From Smittium culicis (lineage: Eukaryota > Kickxellomycota > Harpellomycetes > Harpellales > Legeriomycetaceae): 23,799 nt of DNA. This document shows, piece after piece, positions 1-9,079 of this stretch (positions are counted from its first letter, which is position 1; every line of letters starts with the position of its first letter). Below the pieces are notes generated by a model. The model had not been told where the DNA came from and did not search any database. It worked only from the letters and a program-made list of their open reading frames with translations. The translations under genes were made by a program, and so were the position numbers. The stretch is from positions 1 to 23,799 of the forward strand of contig LSSN01001869.1 of the NCBI GenBank assembly GCA_001970855.1, given 5' to 3'.

Positions 1-439
1 ATGATAATGTATTAGTGGATAGATAATCATGAATTATTTAATGCATAATAATCCAATCCTATACTGGTCTATTAGTGGATAGATAATCATAGATTATTTA
101 ATGCATAAAATTATTAGTAACACAATGATCGATAATCGAATAAGGTTTGCTACAGAGATAAACAAAGAGCTTCAAAGAATAAAGCTCTACATAAATAGAA
201 TAGCTACAATAATTATTATACTTTTAAAACACTATTTTTTCGGCAACCTAAATTGTATAAAAGGGGCGCCAAATTTCATTATAATATTTTCTTCAGTGGT
301 TATCGCTAATAAATATTTTCCCATTCCTATTCTTATATATTATTTAAAAGCTTACAAAGCTAACATATTTAAATGGAAATAGTTAAATATAATAGCTTAA
401 AAAATTTGCTCAATATTATCATGCTTAATTAGATTTTTC
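1..439. other. AT-rich lead-in without a convincing gene
   Basis: Apart from the direct repeat at 11-108, nothing here can be assigned. A 93-codon open frame on the plus strand (101-382) has the AT-driven Ile/Lys/Asn/Tyr composition expected of chance open frames at this base content. I recognise no motif in it and do not call it a gene. Confidence 0.5.
11..108 (+). repeat. Two direct copies of a 38-bp unit, 60 bp apart
   Basis: Positions 11-48 and 71-108 match at 36 of 38 bases without gaps; both begin ATTAGTGGATAGATAATCAT and end ATTTAATGCATAA. The spacing is exactly 60 bp, so this may be the end of a longer 60-bp tandem array that continues to the left of the window. Confidence 0.85.
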
Positions 440-694
440 ATATGGGAGATTCTGAACGAAGAGAGCACTTTGTTGCAGTTTAATGTTATTGGCCTGTATA
501 AGCACTTTTTGTAAGTATAATTGGAGGAGCAAAAAAGGCATTTTGGTTTTTCTATTTCTATGTCACAATTTAAAATTTTTATTTGCTAAAAAAGTAAATT
601 ATTCTACTCATTGGCCGTTTATTTTTTATGCGATTTTATGCACTGAAACTCTTTACGTTATAAAATGACCTCTTCATAAAGAATCACCCATATT
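440..694. mobile_element. Short inverted-repeat (MITE-like) element, copy 1
   Basis: The left arm (about 440-472) and the right arm (about 663-694) are inverted repeats. Read inward, both start ATATGGG, then share GATTCT and GAAGAG and end in an ACTTT or ATTT block. The same arm sequence recurs at 16991-17194 and 23445-23644, which is the main reason to call this an element rather than a chance hairpin. The interior (about 190 bp) has no credible coding sequence; a 61-codon open frame (483-668) is probably chance. This is the longest and most diverged of the three copies. No target-site duplication is obvious. Confidence 0.55.
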
Positions 695-957
695 ATGGTT
701 TTGCTATTAAATATTGATTGGTGATATAAGGATTATTATTTCATAACATTTTACCATTAATAAATTTTCTTTACTTTTTAGGAAAAAATATCATTTATAT
801 TTAGAGAAACCACATAAAGTGAATCCATGAACTTATTTTTATTCAAAATACTCACCAAATAAAAACAAAATAAGCTATTGTATCAAAAACTTTATACTCT
901 CAACCTTAAATACTAGAGAATAAACCTTATCAAACTTGTACTTTACACCATGCTGTG

Positions 958-1285
958 TCGTATAGAAACGTATATAGACCAGATTGGATAGTAACGGATG
1001 TATTTCCAATTAAATTACGATTTTTTGGTAATCAATTGGCTGCGGTTTTCCCACAGGGTTTTTACTTATCTAAGTTAACCAATAAATACCTTTATTAATT
1101 AATTTATTTCTTATACTATCGCTTTACTTTACTTTATAAATCGATTTATTATTTACTGAAAGATTCAAAGGAAAAAATTGTTTTCCTTCTTCTAGGTTTT
1201 CTTTGGCTAAATTTTGATAGATTCGAATTACAGAAATAAAACTATATCAATTTTTACATACTACTGTTGCGTATAAAGAATAAGA
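958..1285. repeat. Repeat A, uninterrupted copy
   Basis: The left part (958-1097) matches 3969-4097, sharing the block CAGGGTTTTTACTTAT and a near-identical AACCAATAAATA stretch. The right part (1142-1285) matches 15193-15331, including an identical 21-bp run ending CAGAAATAAAA. The two matches therefore lie on either side of the nested transposon. The repeat's identity (solo LTR, non-autonomous element or other) is unknown, and no coding sequence is visible in it. Confidence 0.7.
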
Positions 1286-1450
1286 TTTTCTACATATATG
1301 TTTTAAGGTGATTTTATTTAAGCGAAAATGAATGCGGATTCAAATTTTATTGAATCCACTTTAAATGTAGAAATTTTAGGATCTAAAATTTTGTAAAATG
1401 ATAATATAAGAATAAATAATTATATTCACAGCTATCCTATAACAAGTCTA

Positions 1451-1708
1451 TCACCAAAAACAATATGAGGGAAAAAATGTGTTTGTCAGATTAAAAAATG
1501 CATGAATATCATTGGCTATACCGAATATTACTTTGGTATATAAAGCAACTGTAATTGCCGTATTGATTTGGTTAGTTGCGCTATGGTTTTTTCCCACCGG
1601 TTTTTTCCTTGGCTTAACTCCAAGATGGAATGCTAATGCCTCGCCAAGTTTATTATCAAGTTATATCACAATCATAGAAACCAAGGCCACTAAAGAGAGT
1701 GTGAACAT
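1451..1708 (-). pseudogene. Unrecognised small coding-like relic with one in-frame stop
   Basis: On the minus strand an ATG at 1708 opens an 86-codon frame to TGA at 1451-1453, broken once by TAA at codon 16 (1661-1663). The segment around 1560-1700 is clearly richer in GC than its surroundings. After the stop the frame reads LDNKLGEALAFHLGV and then a basic stretch (VKPRKKPVGKNH), with balanced amino acid use unlike chance frames in this region. The plus strand is also open here (1506-1745) and gives a hydrophobic, Trp- and Phe-rich product that runs on into the tetranucleotide array, so the coding strand is not certain. I do not recognise the family. A fragment of a gene or transposon is the likeliest reading. 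Confidence 0.3.
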
Positions 1709-1745
1709 ATTATATTATTCTGATAATATAAAATTTATGTTACTG

Positions 1746-1746
1746 T

Positions 1747-1813
<67 letters not shown>

Positions 1814-1925
1814 TTTGTTTGTTTGTTTGTTTGTTTGTTTGTTTGTTTGTTTGTTTGTTTGTTTGTTTGTTTGTTTGTTTGTTTGTTTGTTTGTTTGTTT
1901 GTTTGTTTGTTTGTTTGTTTATTTA
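1746..1925 (+). repeat. Composite tetranucleotide array (TTTA)17(TTTG)26(TTTA)2
   Basis: There are 45 uninterrupted 4-bp units: 17 TTTA (1746-1813), 26 TTTG (1814-1917) and 2 TTTA (1918-1925). The array creates false open frames on both strands: repeating LFIY then LFVC on plus, and repeating NKQT on minus. The sharp single switch points with no interrupting errors suggest recent expansion by slippage. Confidence 0.97.
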
Positions 1926-3286
1926 TCATTAATTTAGTATAAAAGATTCCGATGTTGAAGTGATAAAATAGAAAGAGAGAAAAAAATATTAAAGGTATTA
2001 TTTTTAATAATAAAATTGAAGAAAACTTAAACCCTTGTCTTATATTAAATAATAAAGGAGTATTAATAAAAAGTATACGCCGTATGAAAAACACAAAATC
2101 ATCTATAAAATTATGATTTTGTAAATTTCTAGTTTTTTTTCATATTGTTTTTAAATAACTTTGTGTAAATCATAAAGATAACTTATAAATTTTTAATTTA
2201 TCATATTTAGGTATATTTTATCATAATTAGCTATAAATTATCACAAATTTAAAAATTCTATAAGCTCATATGACCTTATTCATGTGATATTAGTTTCAGA
2301 AACAGTCTCACATCAATAAAATGGTATAAAAAGGGTTATAAAAATTTGACTAAGCTTTGAGTTTTTTGGGAAATAAAATAATAATTAAAATAAAAGCTTC
2401 CTACTAAATTATAATATTATAAAATCTAATTTTGTAGCTTTAAACATATCTTAAATAATAATTTTAAACAACACCTCTTATAAAACATTCTTTGAAGAGA
2501 CTTATATTTAATTTATATAATTTTCATATTGTGGACTAGGCCGTGTAAATATAAATTAACTTACAACAATACAATATTGTTGTGAAACTTTTATATCAAT
2601 GACAAACCATTTTTCCCTGTATGGTTTTTAGGGGTAACATTGATATTCATTTTATTATTAATACTATAATTTTTACTATACCATCATAAAAACAAACAAT
2701 GATATGTGTATCAAGTTTTGACACTATATACGTCAATGGAAATTTCATTAATTTTAATATATGTTTAAACGTTCTGAATGACTTATCCTTGCAAAATTAC
2801 TTTTAAATAAAATTTATAAACGTATAGTATATAAAATTTAAATAATATAATAGATAAATAGAAATAGTTTCTATAAATACCTCGATAAAAGATATATGAA
2901 TTGGGGAAGCAAAGAAATATAATTAAATCATTATTATAAATTTTCTTCCATATAAAATAATAAAATACAAAATAAATTTATTTTAAAATATTTATTAATA
3001 AATTTAAATAAAATTGATACATATTGTGGCCTAATTTTAATAAAATCACCTCCAAAATAGAAGTTAAATCTATTATAATCTTTTAAGTACTAATCATAGT
3101 ATACATCTGAATAATTAAACGACAGATTAAATCAAAATAACATTTTTTATATCCAAAAATATTGAAGAATTCGTTAATCGTAAAATACCTTTTTTTCCTC
3201 CTATGTTTTTTGTTATGGAACGATATATCGGATCTATTGGAATTTACTTAGTTTTACATTTTCGATTATAACTAAAATAATTCACT
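1926..3286. other. AT-rich gene-free stretch
   Basis: No coding sequence is supported. The only structure of note is a perfect 10-bp inverted repeat, ACAAAATCAT (2093-2102) and ATGATTTTGT (2113-2122), with a 10-bp loop, plus a weaker 8-bp one near 2564-2585. Stretches such as 2195-2260 are loosely repetitive around TTATCATA. Confidence 0.5.
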
Positions 3287-3523
3287 TTACCATTTTCTAA
3301 ACATTATATAAGTGGAATAAATACTATTTGAATCCAAACTATATTTTAACTTGAATAAAATCACCTTATAAAATATATTTGAAAGGCCCAATTCTTTATA
3401 TGCAACATGACTCACATTTGTTGTATAAAATAAAAATGTGGTGATATAACGGGCTAATTTTTTCATTTTTAGTTTTATAGCCTTATTACTCCAGATACCG
3501 AACCAATTTATCATTATTATCAC
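3287..3523 (-). other. Unassigned 78-codon open frame
   Basis: A minus-strand frame from an ATG at 3523 contains WFGIWSNKAIKLKMKKL and, further on, VAYKELGLS. The spacing faintly resembles the N-terminal part of ISXO2/Merlin-type transposases (a WF...KL...ELGLS pattern), but the downstream minus-strand sequence shows no acidic catalytic motif that I can find. It may equally be a chance frame. I list it only so that it can be tested. Confidence 0.12.
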
Positions 3524-3968
3524 AATTTAACGTTTTTTGCTTTATAATTTATTTATCTATTTTTAAGTGGTATGATTCCATTTCCCAAGGATCTTTTGAT
3601 TATGTTTAGCAAATCACCATTAAAGAGAATTTTTTCATGTATAACATGACTTGTGTGAAAACAAGTCATATAATACTAATACCACCAAGGATAAATATTT
3701 ATAATTTAAAAGCATGGATGAAGTTGAAATGAGATAGCGAGGAAAGTGAATAAATAGCTACAGCTTTGGTAAAAAAGATGAAAGACATGTTTTTTTTGTT
3801 TTTAATAAATATTAACACCATTTAAATCGTTATTAACAGATATTGTATCAAATTATTATATTTATATTTTATATCATAAGCAGAAAAATGATCAACTTTA
3901 TGGTTATAAAGTTAATCTGGTATTCAACTAGTAACAGCGTATATAACAAATAATATACGACACATTTT
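3524..3968. other. AT-rich gene-free stretch with a small hairpin
   Basis: No coding sequence is supported. A perfect 9-bp inverted repeat, ATGACTTGT (3646-3654) and ACAAGTCAT (3661-3669), surrounds a 6-base loop. It has no T-run, so it is not called a terminator. Confidence 0.45.
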
Positions 3969-4097
3969 TCGTATAGAAATGTATGCAGAACAGTTTTGAT
4001 GGAATAAGATGTATATCTATTAAGATTAGAGTTTAATGGAAATAAATAAGATATGGTTTTCTGACAGGGTTTTTACTTATTTAATTTAACCAATAAA
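3969..4097. repeat. Left half of an interrupted repeat A copy
   Basis: This matches 958-1097 from TCGTATAGAAA through CAGGGTTTTTACTTAT to the AACCAATAAATA stretch. Similarity to repeat A stops at about 4097, exactly where similarity between the two Ty3 LTRs begins. This indicates that the retrotransposon landed here. The other half is at 15193-15331. Confidence 0.6.
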
Positions 4098-4547
4098 TAT
4101 TTTTAATTATATAACAATATAAAATTTTAATTCATAATAAGTTAGAATTTAATTGGATATTATTTTTTGGGGGTTTAATTCGATTTTTTATTTAAAATAC
4201 ATACCAAGGAGGCAAATTAGTAAAAGTAAGATGAATAATTATTTTAACTAAAAATTAAAGTGTTTTCAAAAATGATATTTAAAAAGGAATATTAAGCTCA
4301 AGTTCAAAGTTTTTAAAACAAGTTTTAATTATCGAAATTCAAAGGATCGATTGTTTTCATTAAGTACTATATTGGTTCAAAAGTGCCTCCTCTTATCTAG
4401 TAAAGTTTTGATCTGGTTTTTATATATATTTTGTCTTATTTTTTCTACTGTTTTTTTTCTTTATTATTTCACCTAGGGAAACGGTATCATTATAAGTAAA
4501 TTAATTTAACGACTTAATAAATATTTATTAGCTAAATATTTATCTCA
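4098..4547 (-). repeat. 3' LTR of the Ty3/Gypsy element
   Basis: About 450 bp. Positions 4098-4320 match 8798-9020 (for example the TTTTTGGGGG and AAGCTCAAGTTCAAA blocks). Positions 4314-4547 match pieces of 14415-14979 (GAAATTCAAAG, TTCAAAAGTGCCTC, TCATTATA.GTAAATT, TAAATATTTATCT). The LTR start on the minus strand is taken at TG (4547-4546), next to the polypurine tract. The other end, near 4098, is placed where homology to the second LTR replaces homology to repeat A, and could be off by a few bases. Confidence 0.85.
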
Positions 4548-4551
4548 AAAT

Positions 4552-4567
4552 ACCCCCGCCCCCTCTT
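4552..4567 (-). promoter_or_regulatory. Polypurine tract for plus-strand DNA priming
   Basis: On the minus strand this reads AAGAGGGGGCGGGGGT, a G-rich purine run broken only by one C, four bases from the start of the 3' LTR. In LTR retrotransposons this tract primes second-strand DNA synthesis. It stands out sharply from the AT-rich surroundings, and its location confirms that the element runs on the minus strand. Confidence 0.8.
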
Positions 4568-4589
4568 AGATGCAACTCGACCTCGAGCT

Positions 4590-5670
4590 GCTGACTTTGG
4601 GTAATACCAATTTTTATGATTCTCGTCAAAGTTTGTTACGAACGCCGACTTCAAACGATTTCCATGTATCCATTTATTTCCTATGGTTCCACCTTTTTCT
4701 TTAAGTAAGTAAGTTGAGTTTGTATCTATTTTAACTATTTTATAGGGAACATACAGTTTTTCTAAAAAAATTTCTTTGTCTCCTCTATTAGTAGTATGCC
4801 ATCGCCGATTTTTAATTTCCTCTATTTCGATTTTGAATCTTTGCGAGCTTTGTCTTTCAAAGCAACTAATTCTACTTTATTTTTTGCACTTTTTCTATTT
4901 TTATTTAATAAAAAGAATTGTTTTTCCTAAAATTTGATACTATTTCAAAAAAATTTTAATAAATCGAAATTATTTATATTTGGGGTTTTATTTTCACCAG
5001 GAAGTCTCGGATGCACTCCACAAGTCAAATAAAACGGCGAATAACCTGTTGAAGACTGTACTCTAATTATACACCAAAAAAGAATTTTGTCGATAAACTC
5101 GTCCCATATTTTAGTATTCCCATTTTAGTACTTCGTTATCATTTTACCTATAATCCCATTAAATCTTTCACATTTTCCATTAGTTCTGGGATGGAAAGCA
5201 GAAGTAGAAAGGTGTTTAATATTATACTTAGAAAGATAGTTTTTTAATATCTCTGACATAAAATAGTGTTCTCTGTCAGTATTAATTTCTTCAGGACAGC
5301 CAAAATTCAACACTATATTATAATAAATAGAATTTCATATTACTGAAGCAGTAGCTGCATCTATATCTTTACTTATTGAACACTAGTAACGTAATCGACT
5401 GCTACTATAATCCATTTTTTATTATTTTTATTAGTGGATAAGATTCCTATAAAATCTACAATCCACATTTTAAAAAGAGCTGGCACTACTAATGGGTGTA
5501 ATGGATCGAATTCTTTCAGTTTATTGATATTAATAGAATTTTGGCACTCGGAACAAGATTTTAGTCATTGTCCCATATCTTTAAACATTTTAGGCCACCA
5601 ATTATTATTCTTAGTTATCTCATAAAACGACTTTGTGCCTAAGTGTCCAAAAGATTTATGCATTTATCAT
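4590..5670 (-). pseudogene. Ty3/Gypsy integrase, decayed
   Basis: The zinc-binding HHCC part is visible: His codons at 5658-5660 and 5643-5645, then CSEC at 5555-5544. A TGA stands where the conserved GQW Trp is expected, just before the CSEC pair. The catalytic core follows with a DFIG motif (first Asp). A long intact piece (5313-5125) has Asp at 5277-5275 and Glu at 5169-5167 separated by exactly 35 residues, the D,D-35-E signature, including AFHPRTNGKCERFNG. Further left, frameshifted fragments correspond to the family's conserved STG.SPFYL..GVHPRLPG segment and to a C-terminal chromatin-facing part (NRLKS-like) near 4610-4680. Several stops and frame changes make it non-functional. Confidence 0.9.
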
Positions 5671-5679
5671 ATAGTATCG

Positions 5680-7836
5680 GCTCTAGTCAAAAATTTCAAG
5701 TATGGTATCATTTTTTTTCCTTCTGAAATAAAAAAACAGTTTCTAAATCTGAGCCGTACACAAAATTTCCTTTATTTTAAAACTAAAATTATCTAGTCTT
5801 ACTATTCATCTTTTGGGGATATGTATTTTTTTCGGCATTTATAAAATTCAGTGGTCAGTCAGGGTCTATGAATTTTTCCTCGTTGGTAATTATCATAAGA
5901 TTAGGAATCCTCAAAAGACTATCAGCAGCTTCATTGATTTTTCAGGGTCTATATTCAACTTTTAACTGGTATTCTCTAAGTTCTTCTACATTTCTACACA
6001 TTCTTTTGGATAATTCCTTTTGAAAATCGTAGAGCTGTAATTAATCATGATCAGTTACTATAATAGTTGTATAACCGTTATCTATATAATTTCTCCATGA
6101 ACGAAGAGCGTGAAAAATATCTTATAATTCCAGCTCATGTGTGGGATATCTTTGTTCTTCATCATTTAATTTTCGGGATAGATATGAAAAAGGGTTTAGA
6201 TTGTCATTTTTTTCTTAAACCTTTAATAATACTGCTCTTGTTGAATATTCTGAAGAGTTAAAATCTATGAAATTTTTTTTTTCTAATGAGATTTCTTGAG
6301 AACTGGAGCATTAATTTAATTATTTTTTAATAGCGAAAAGGTAGTTTCGTGGATAGGCAGCCGATTTATTTGTTGATTTTTTGTTATTTCATTTTTAAAT
6401 AAGATTGTAAGAGGAGACACTAAATGTGCAAAGTTCAGGATAAATTTCCTGAAGTAAGATGCAAGGCCATTTAATTTTATTACACAATGTACAGTTTTTA
6501 GTTTTTGCCACTCTAACACTAATTTTATTTTAACTCGGTCCGATGAAACACTTTCGCTAGAAATAATATGTCCTAAAAAACTAAAATAGTCTTTTCCAAG
6601 AGCATTTACTTAAATGATAATATAATTTATTTTCAGCAAGCTTATTTAGGACTTTTTCAATGTGTATTGCATGTTAATTTGTGTTTTTGAATAAATAAGA
6701 ATATCTTTAAGATAGATTAAAACAAAGATATCTAAAAACTCATTCTTTATTTAATTCACGAGGGATTGAAAAGTTGCAGGAGCGATTATGAGCCCAAAAG
6801 GCAGAACTTTAAACGCAAATTTACCATATCTTGTATTAAAACCAGTTTTGTCTCCGTCAGTTTCTTTTATCCTCAATTGGTGATACCCAGACCTCAAATC
6901 AATTTTTGAAAAGATTTTTGCTTGTCCTACTAATGATAGAAAATCGTCTACTCTTGGTAATGGTCCGGTATTTTTTTCACAAATATTATTTAATGCGCGA
7001 TAATCAATGCATAACCTTTTTGTACCATCTTTTTTTTACAAAAAGCACGGGTGAGCCCCAACTAGAGGTTGATGGTCTTATTAATCTCTTTTTCAAAAGG
7101 TCATTTAATTGTATTTTTGGCTCCTCCAATCCTTGATAAGAAATTTTATACGCAGTTTTATTTATTAGTCCCGCGTTTCCGGTTTCTATGCGAACCATAT
7201 CCGGTTTAATAGGAGGAATTTTATTACTTTTTTTTGTAAACAAAATTTTAAACCTGATTATTTTTTCTTTAGTTTATGTATTTTTGATTTTCTTTAGAAA
7301 ATCATCTCATTCAGCGAGTCGTTCTAAATCATTTTCAATTATTTTGGTAGCGATAAAACTTCCATCTTTCTCTATTTCAGACTTTATTTCATTTCTTTCG
7401 ATATATAAATTTTCTTTAGAGAAGTCAAGATCATAATAAACCTCATTAAACCTAGCAATTCTTTCCTTCGAATCAATTTTTGGATTAAATTCTAGAAGCC
7501 ATGCTCGACCCAAAATAAGCGGGTGTTTTAAATCATCAAAAACCAAAGCATTTATCAAAATTTCCATAGTGTTAACTTTTGCCTTAAATTTATATTGCTG
7601 TTTTATGTCATATTTTTTTCCGTTTGCAAATATAATTTTTGTAGGCTTGGTTAAGTCTTCCGTCTTAAGATAAACTATCCACTATTTTTTGATATGACTT
7701 CAGTAGAAGTTCCACTATCAATTAGAACAAAACAGTTTCGCTCATTAACTTCTAAATTCACTATTATTGGTTGATAATTTGAACCATCATTTTTGTTAAT
7801 CTCAAATATATCCTCATTCTTATCTGTTTTATCTTT
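5680..7836 (-). pseudogene. Ty3/Gypsy protease, reverse transcriptase and RNase H, decayed
   Basis: The protease active site is LIDSGTS with DSG at 7719-7711, followed by the family's LILGRAWLLEFNP block (about 7510-7475). Reverse transcriptase starts near 7240 with NDLLKKRLIRPSTSSWGSP, has a frameshift at the [17 protein letters not shown] block, then keeps [13 protein letters not shown] with its catalytic Asp. The YxDD box reads YLKDIL (6714-6697), so the first of the two Asp residues is replaced by Lys and polymerase activity is lost. RNase H remnants include SRKLNDEEQRYPTHELEL and VTDHD (about 6190-6045). Stops and shifts of frame are frequent between these blocks. Most of the stops I checked in this element and in gag could come from CAA, CAG, CGA or TGG by one C-to-T or G-to-A change. 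Confidence 0.93.
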
Positions 7837-7839
7837 TCA

Positions 7840-8686
7840 AGGAGAATCTATCCAGATTGAACATTTTCCTTGGTATTTTCCCGAAAATTTTTTGCAATCA
7901 TTTAGCATGTGCCCTTTATCTTTACAATAGAAGCACAAGCCTCTTTTCTTACACTCGACTCTTCTTTCATCTTCTGATAGAGATTTAAAGTCGATATAGT
8001 CTATGTCCATACTATTCGGGTGTCTATAAGCAGTAGTCTTTAAATTAATACCATTTTTTTTTATCACAAAAGCCTTGGTTATGACTACAAAAAGAGTAAC
8101 CGTCTCAAATTTCTGCAGTTTTTATGGCATCCAATAAATTTTTAGGGTCACGTACCAGGACAGAAGCACGTATATTTGGTTTTAAATTTAGAATAAATTT
8201 ATCCAATGCTTCCTCCTCTGAAATGGTTCCAATAACCGTTTTAAGTCTCAGGGATTCTTATGCATAAGCAGAAACAGATGTTTTTTGTCTCAAGAAATGG
8301 ATTTGATCTCTTAATTTCTTCTTCTTTTGTTCGATACTAAATCTGTCCTTTAGTGCATTTACAAAAATTTACCAATCGCCAAAAGGATTATCAACAGTTT
8401 TTTTCCAGGCGTGGAAACAAGTCAAAGCGTTTTTTAATAAACGGTTTGCAGCCGCTGCGATCAAAGTATTATCTGTGGTAAAACCAGATGCCATTTTCCA
8501 TATATCAAACTAAAAGAGCCAAAGGTCTACATCCTCCTGCATAGTTCCGCCAAAATTATTAATTTGTATTGCATTAAAAGGTTGAAGTTGTACATTATTA
8601 GAATTAGTTGAATTATGAAAATCACTTGCTAAAGAGCAAGTAAGCTAATAAAATTGGGGTCTAGTTAATGTGATATCGTTGGGCAT
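7840..8686 (-). pseudogene. Ty3/Gypsy gag (capsid and nucleocapsid), decayed
   Basis: An ATG at 8686 opens a gag-like frame (MPNDITLTRPQFY, then stop). The frame continues past stops with the capsid signature around DVDLW, NRLLKNALTCFHAWK, ALKDRFSIEQ and SEEEALDKFILNLKP, as in Ty3 capsid domains. At least five stops fall in this part. After a frameshift near 8065 the nucleocapsid region carries a zinc knuckle, CFYCKDKGHMLNDC (7935-7894), a perfect C-x2-C-x4-H-x4-C. Gag would package the element RNA in cytoplasmic particles; this copy cannot make a full protein. Confidence 0.9.
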
Positions 8687-8785
8687 ATGTACATCTTATT
8701 CAAAAAAATTTTTAAAATTTTTTATATAAGCTATTTAGGAGTAAAATTACAGTAATTAATATGATTTATTGAGTTTAAAATCATG

Positions 8786-8796
8786 TGGTGCTACCT
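8786..8796 (-). promoter_or_regulatory. Primer-binding site resembling initiator tRNA-Met
   Basis: On the minus strand this reads AGGTAGCACCA. Compared with the initiator tRNA-Met site used by yeast Ty elements (TGGTAGCGCC), 8 of the first 10 bases match; the internal difference is G-to-A and the first base is changed. It lies next to the inner edge of the 5' LTR, as a primer-binding site should. The tRNA assignment is from memory of the yeast sequence. Confidence 0.6.
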
Positions 8797-8797
8797 A

Positions 8798-9020
8798 AAT
8801 TTCAATTTTTAAATTATCTAGCAGTATAAAAATCTAATTTGTGATAGGTTTGAATTTAATTTGTTATTATTTTTGGGGGTTTTAACTCAAAGATTTATAT
8901 AAAATACCTACAAGGAGACTAATTAGTGAAATTTAGGCAAATAACAATTATTTTAACTAAAACTTCAAATGTTTTCTCAAATGATATTCAAAAAGCAATT
9001 TCAAGCTCAAGTTCAAAAAC
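8798..9020 (-). repeat. 5' LTR of the Ty3/Gypsy element, left fragment
   Basis: Matches 4098-4320 with many substitutions and keeps the TTTTTGGGGG run and CAAGCTCAAGTTCAAA. Homology stops at about 9017-9020, just before a short CT microsatellite (about 9028-9041) and the LINE. The rest of this LTR lies 5.4 kb to the right. Confidence 0.8.
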
Positions 9021-9079
9021 TGTTTTGCTCTCTCTCTCTCTTGAAAGAAATAAATAAAAAAAGTAATATTAACATTAAG

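Noticed and set aside
101..382. 93-codon plus-strand frame near the left edge
   Set aside because: Composition is that of chance open frames in AT-rich DNA, with no motif and no start context or neighbour that supports it.
1512..1937. 141-codon plus-strand open frame ending in LFIY/LFVC repeats
   Set aside because: More than a third of it is the translated tetranucleotide array, and it starts at TTG. Only the part before about 1745 could be real; it is treated under the relic at 1451-1708.
1807..2094. Minus-strand open frame ending in NKQT repeats
   Set aside because: An artefact of the TTTG array read in reverse; the part outside the array is ordinary AT-rich sequence.
5434..7436. Plus-strand open frames at 5434-5625, 6067-6261, 6906-7136 and 7188-7436
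   Set aside because: They are complements of the minus-strand Ty3 pol remnants, which carry the recognisable motifs.
8990..9001. AAAAAGCAATTT as a clean LINE target-site duplication with 14408-14419
   Set aside because: The shared 12-mer overlaps the A-tail, and the LTR sequence that should follow it on the right is not there. It may be a duplication followed by deletion, or coincidence in A-rich DNA.
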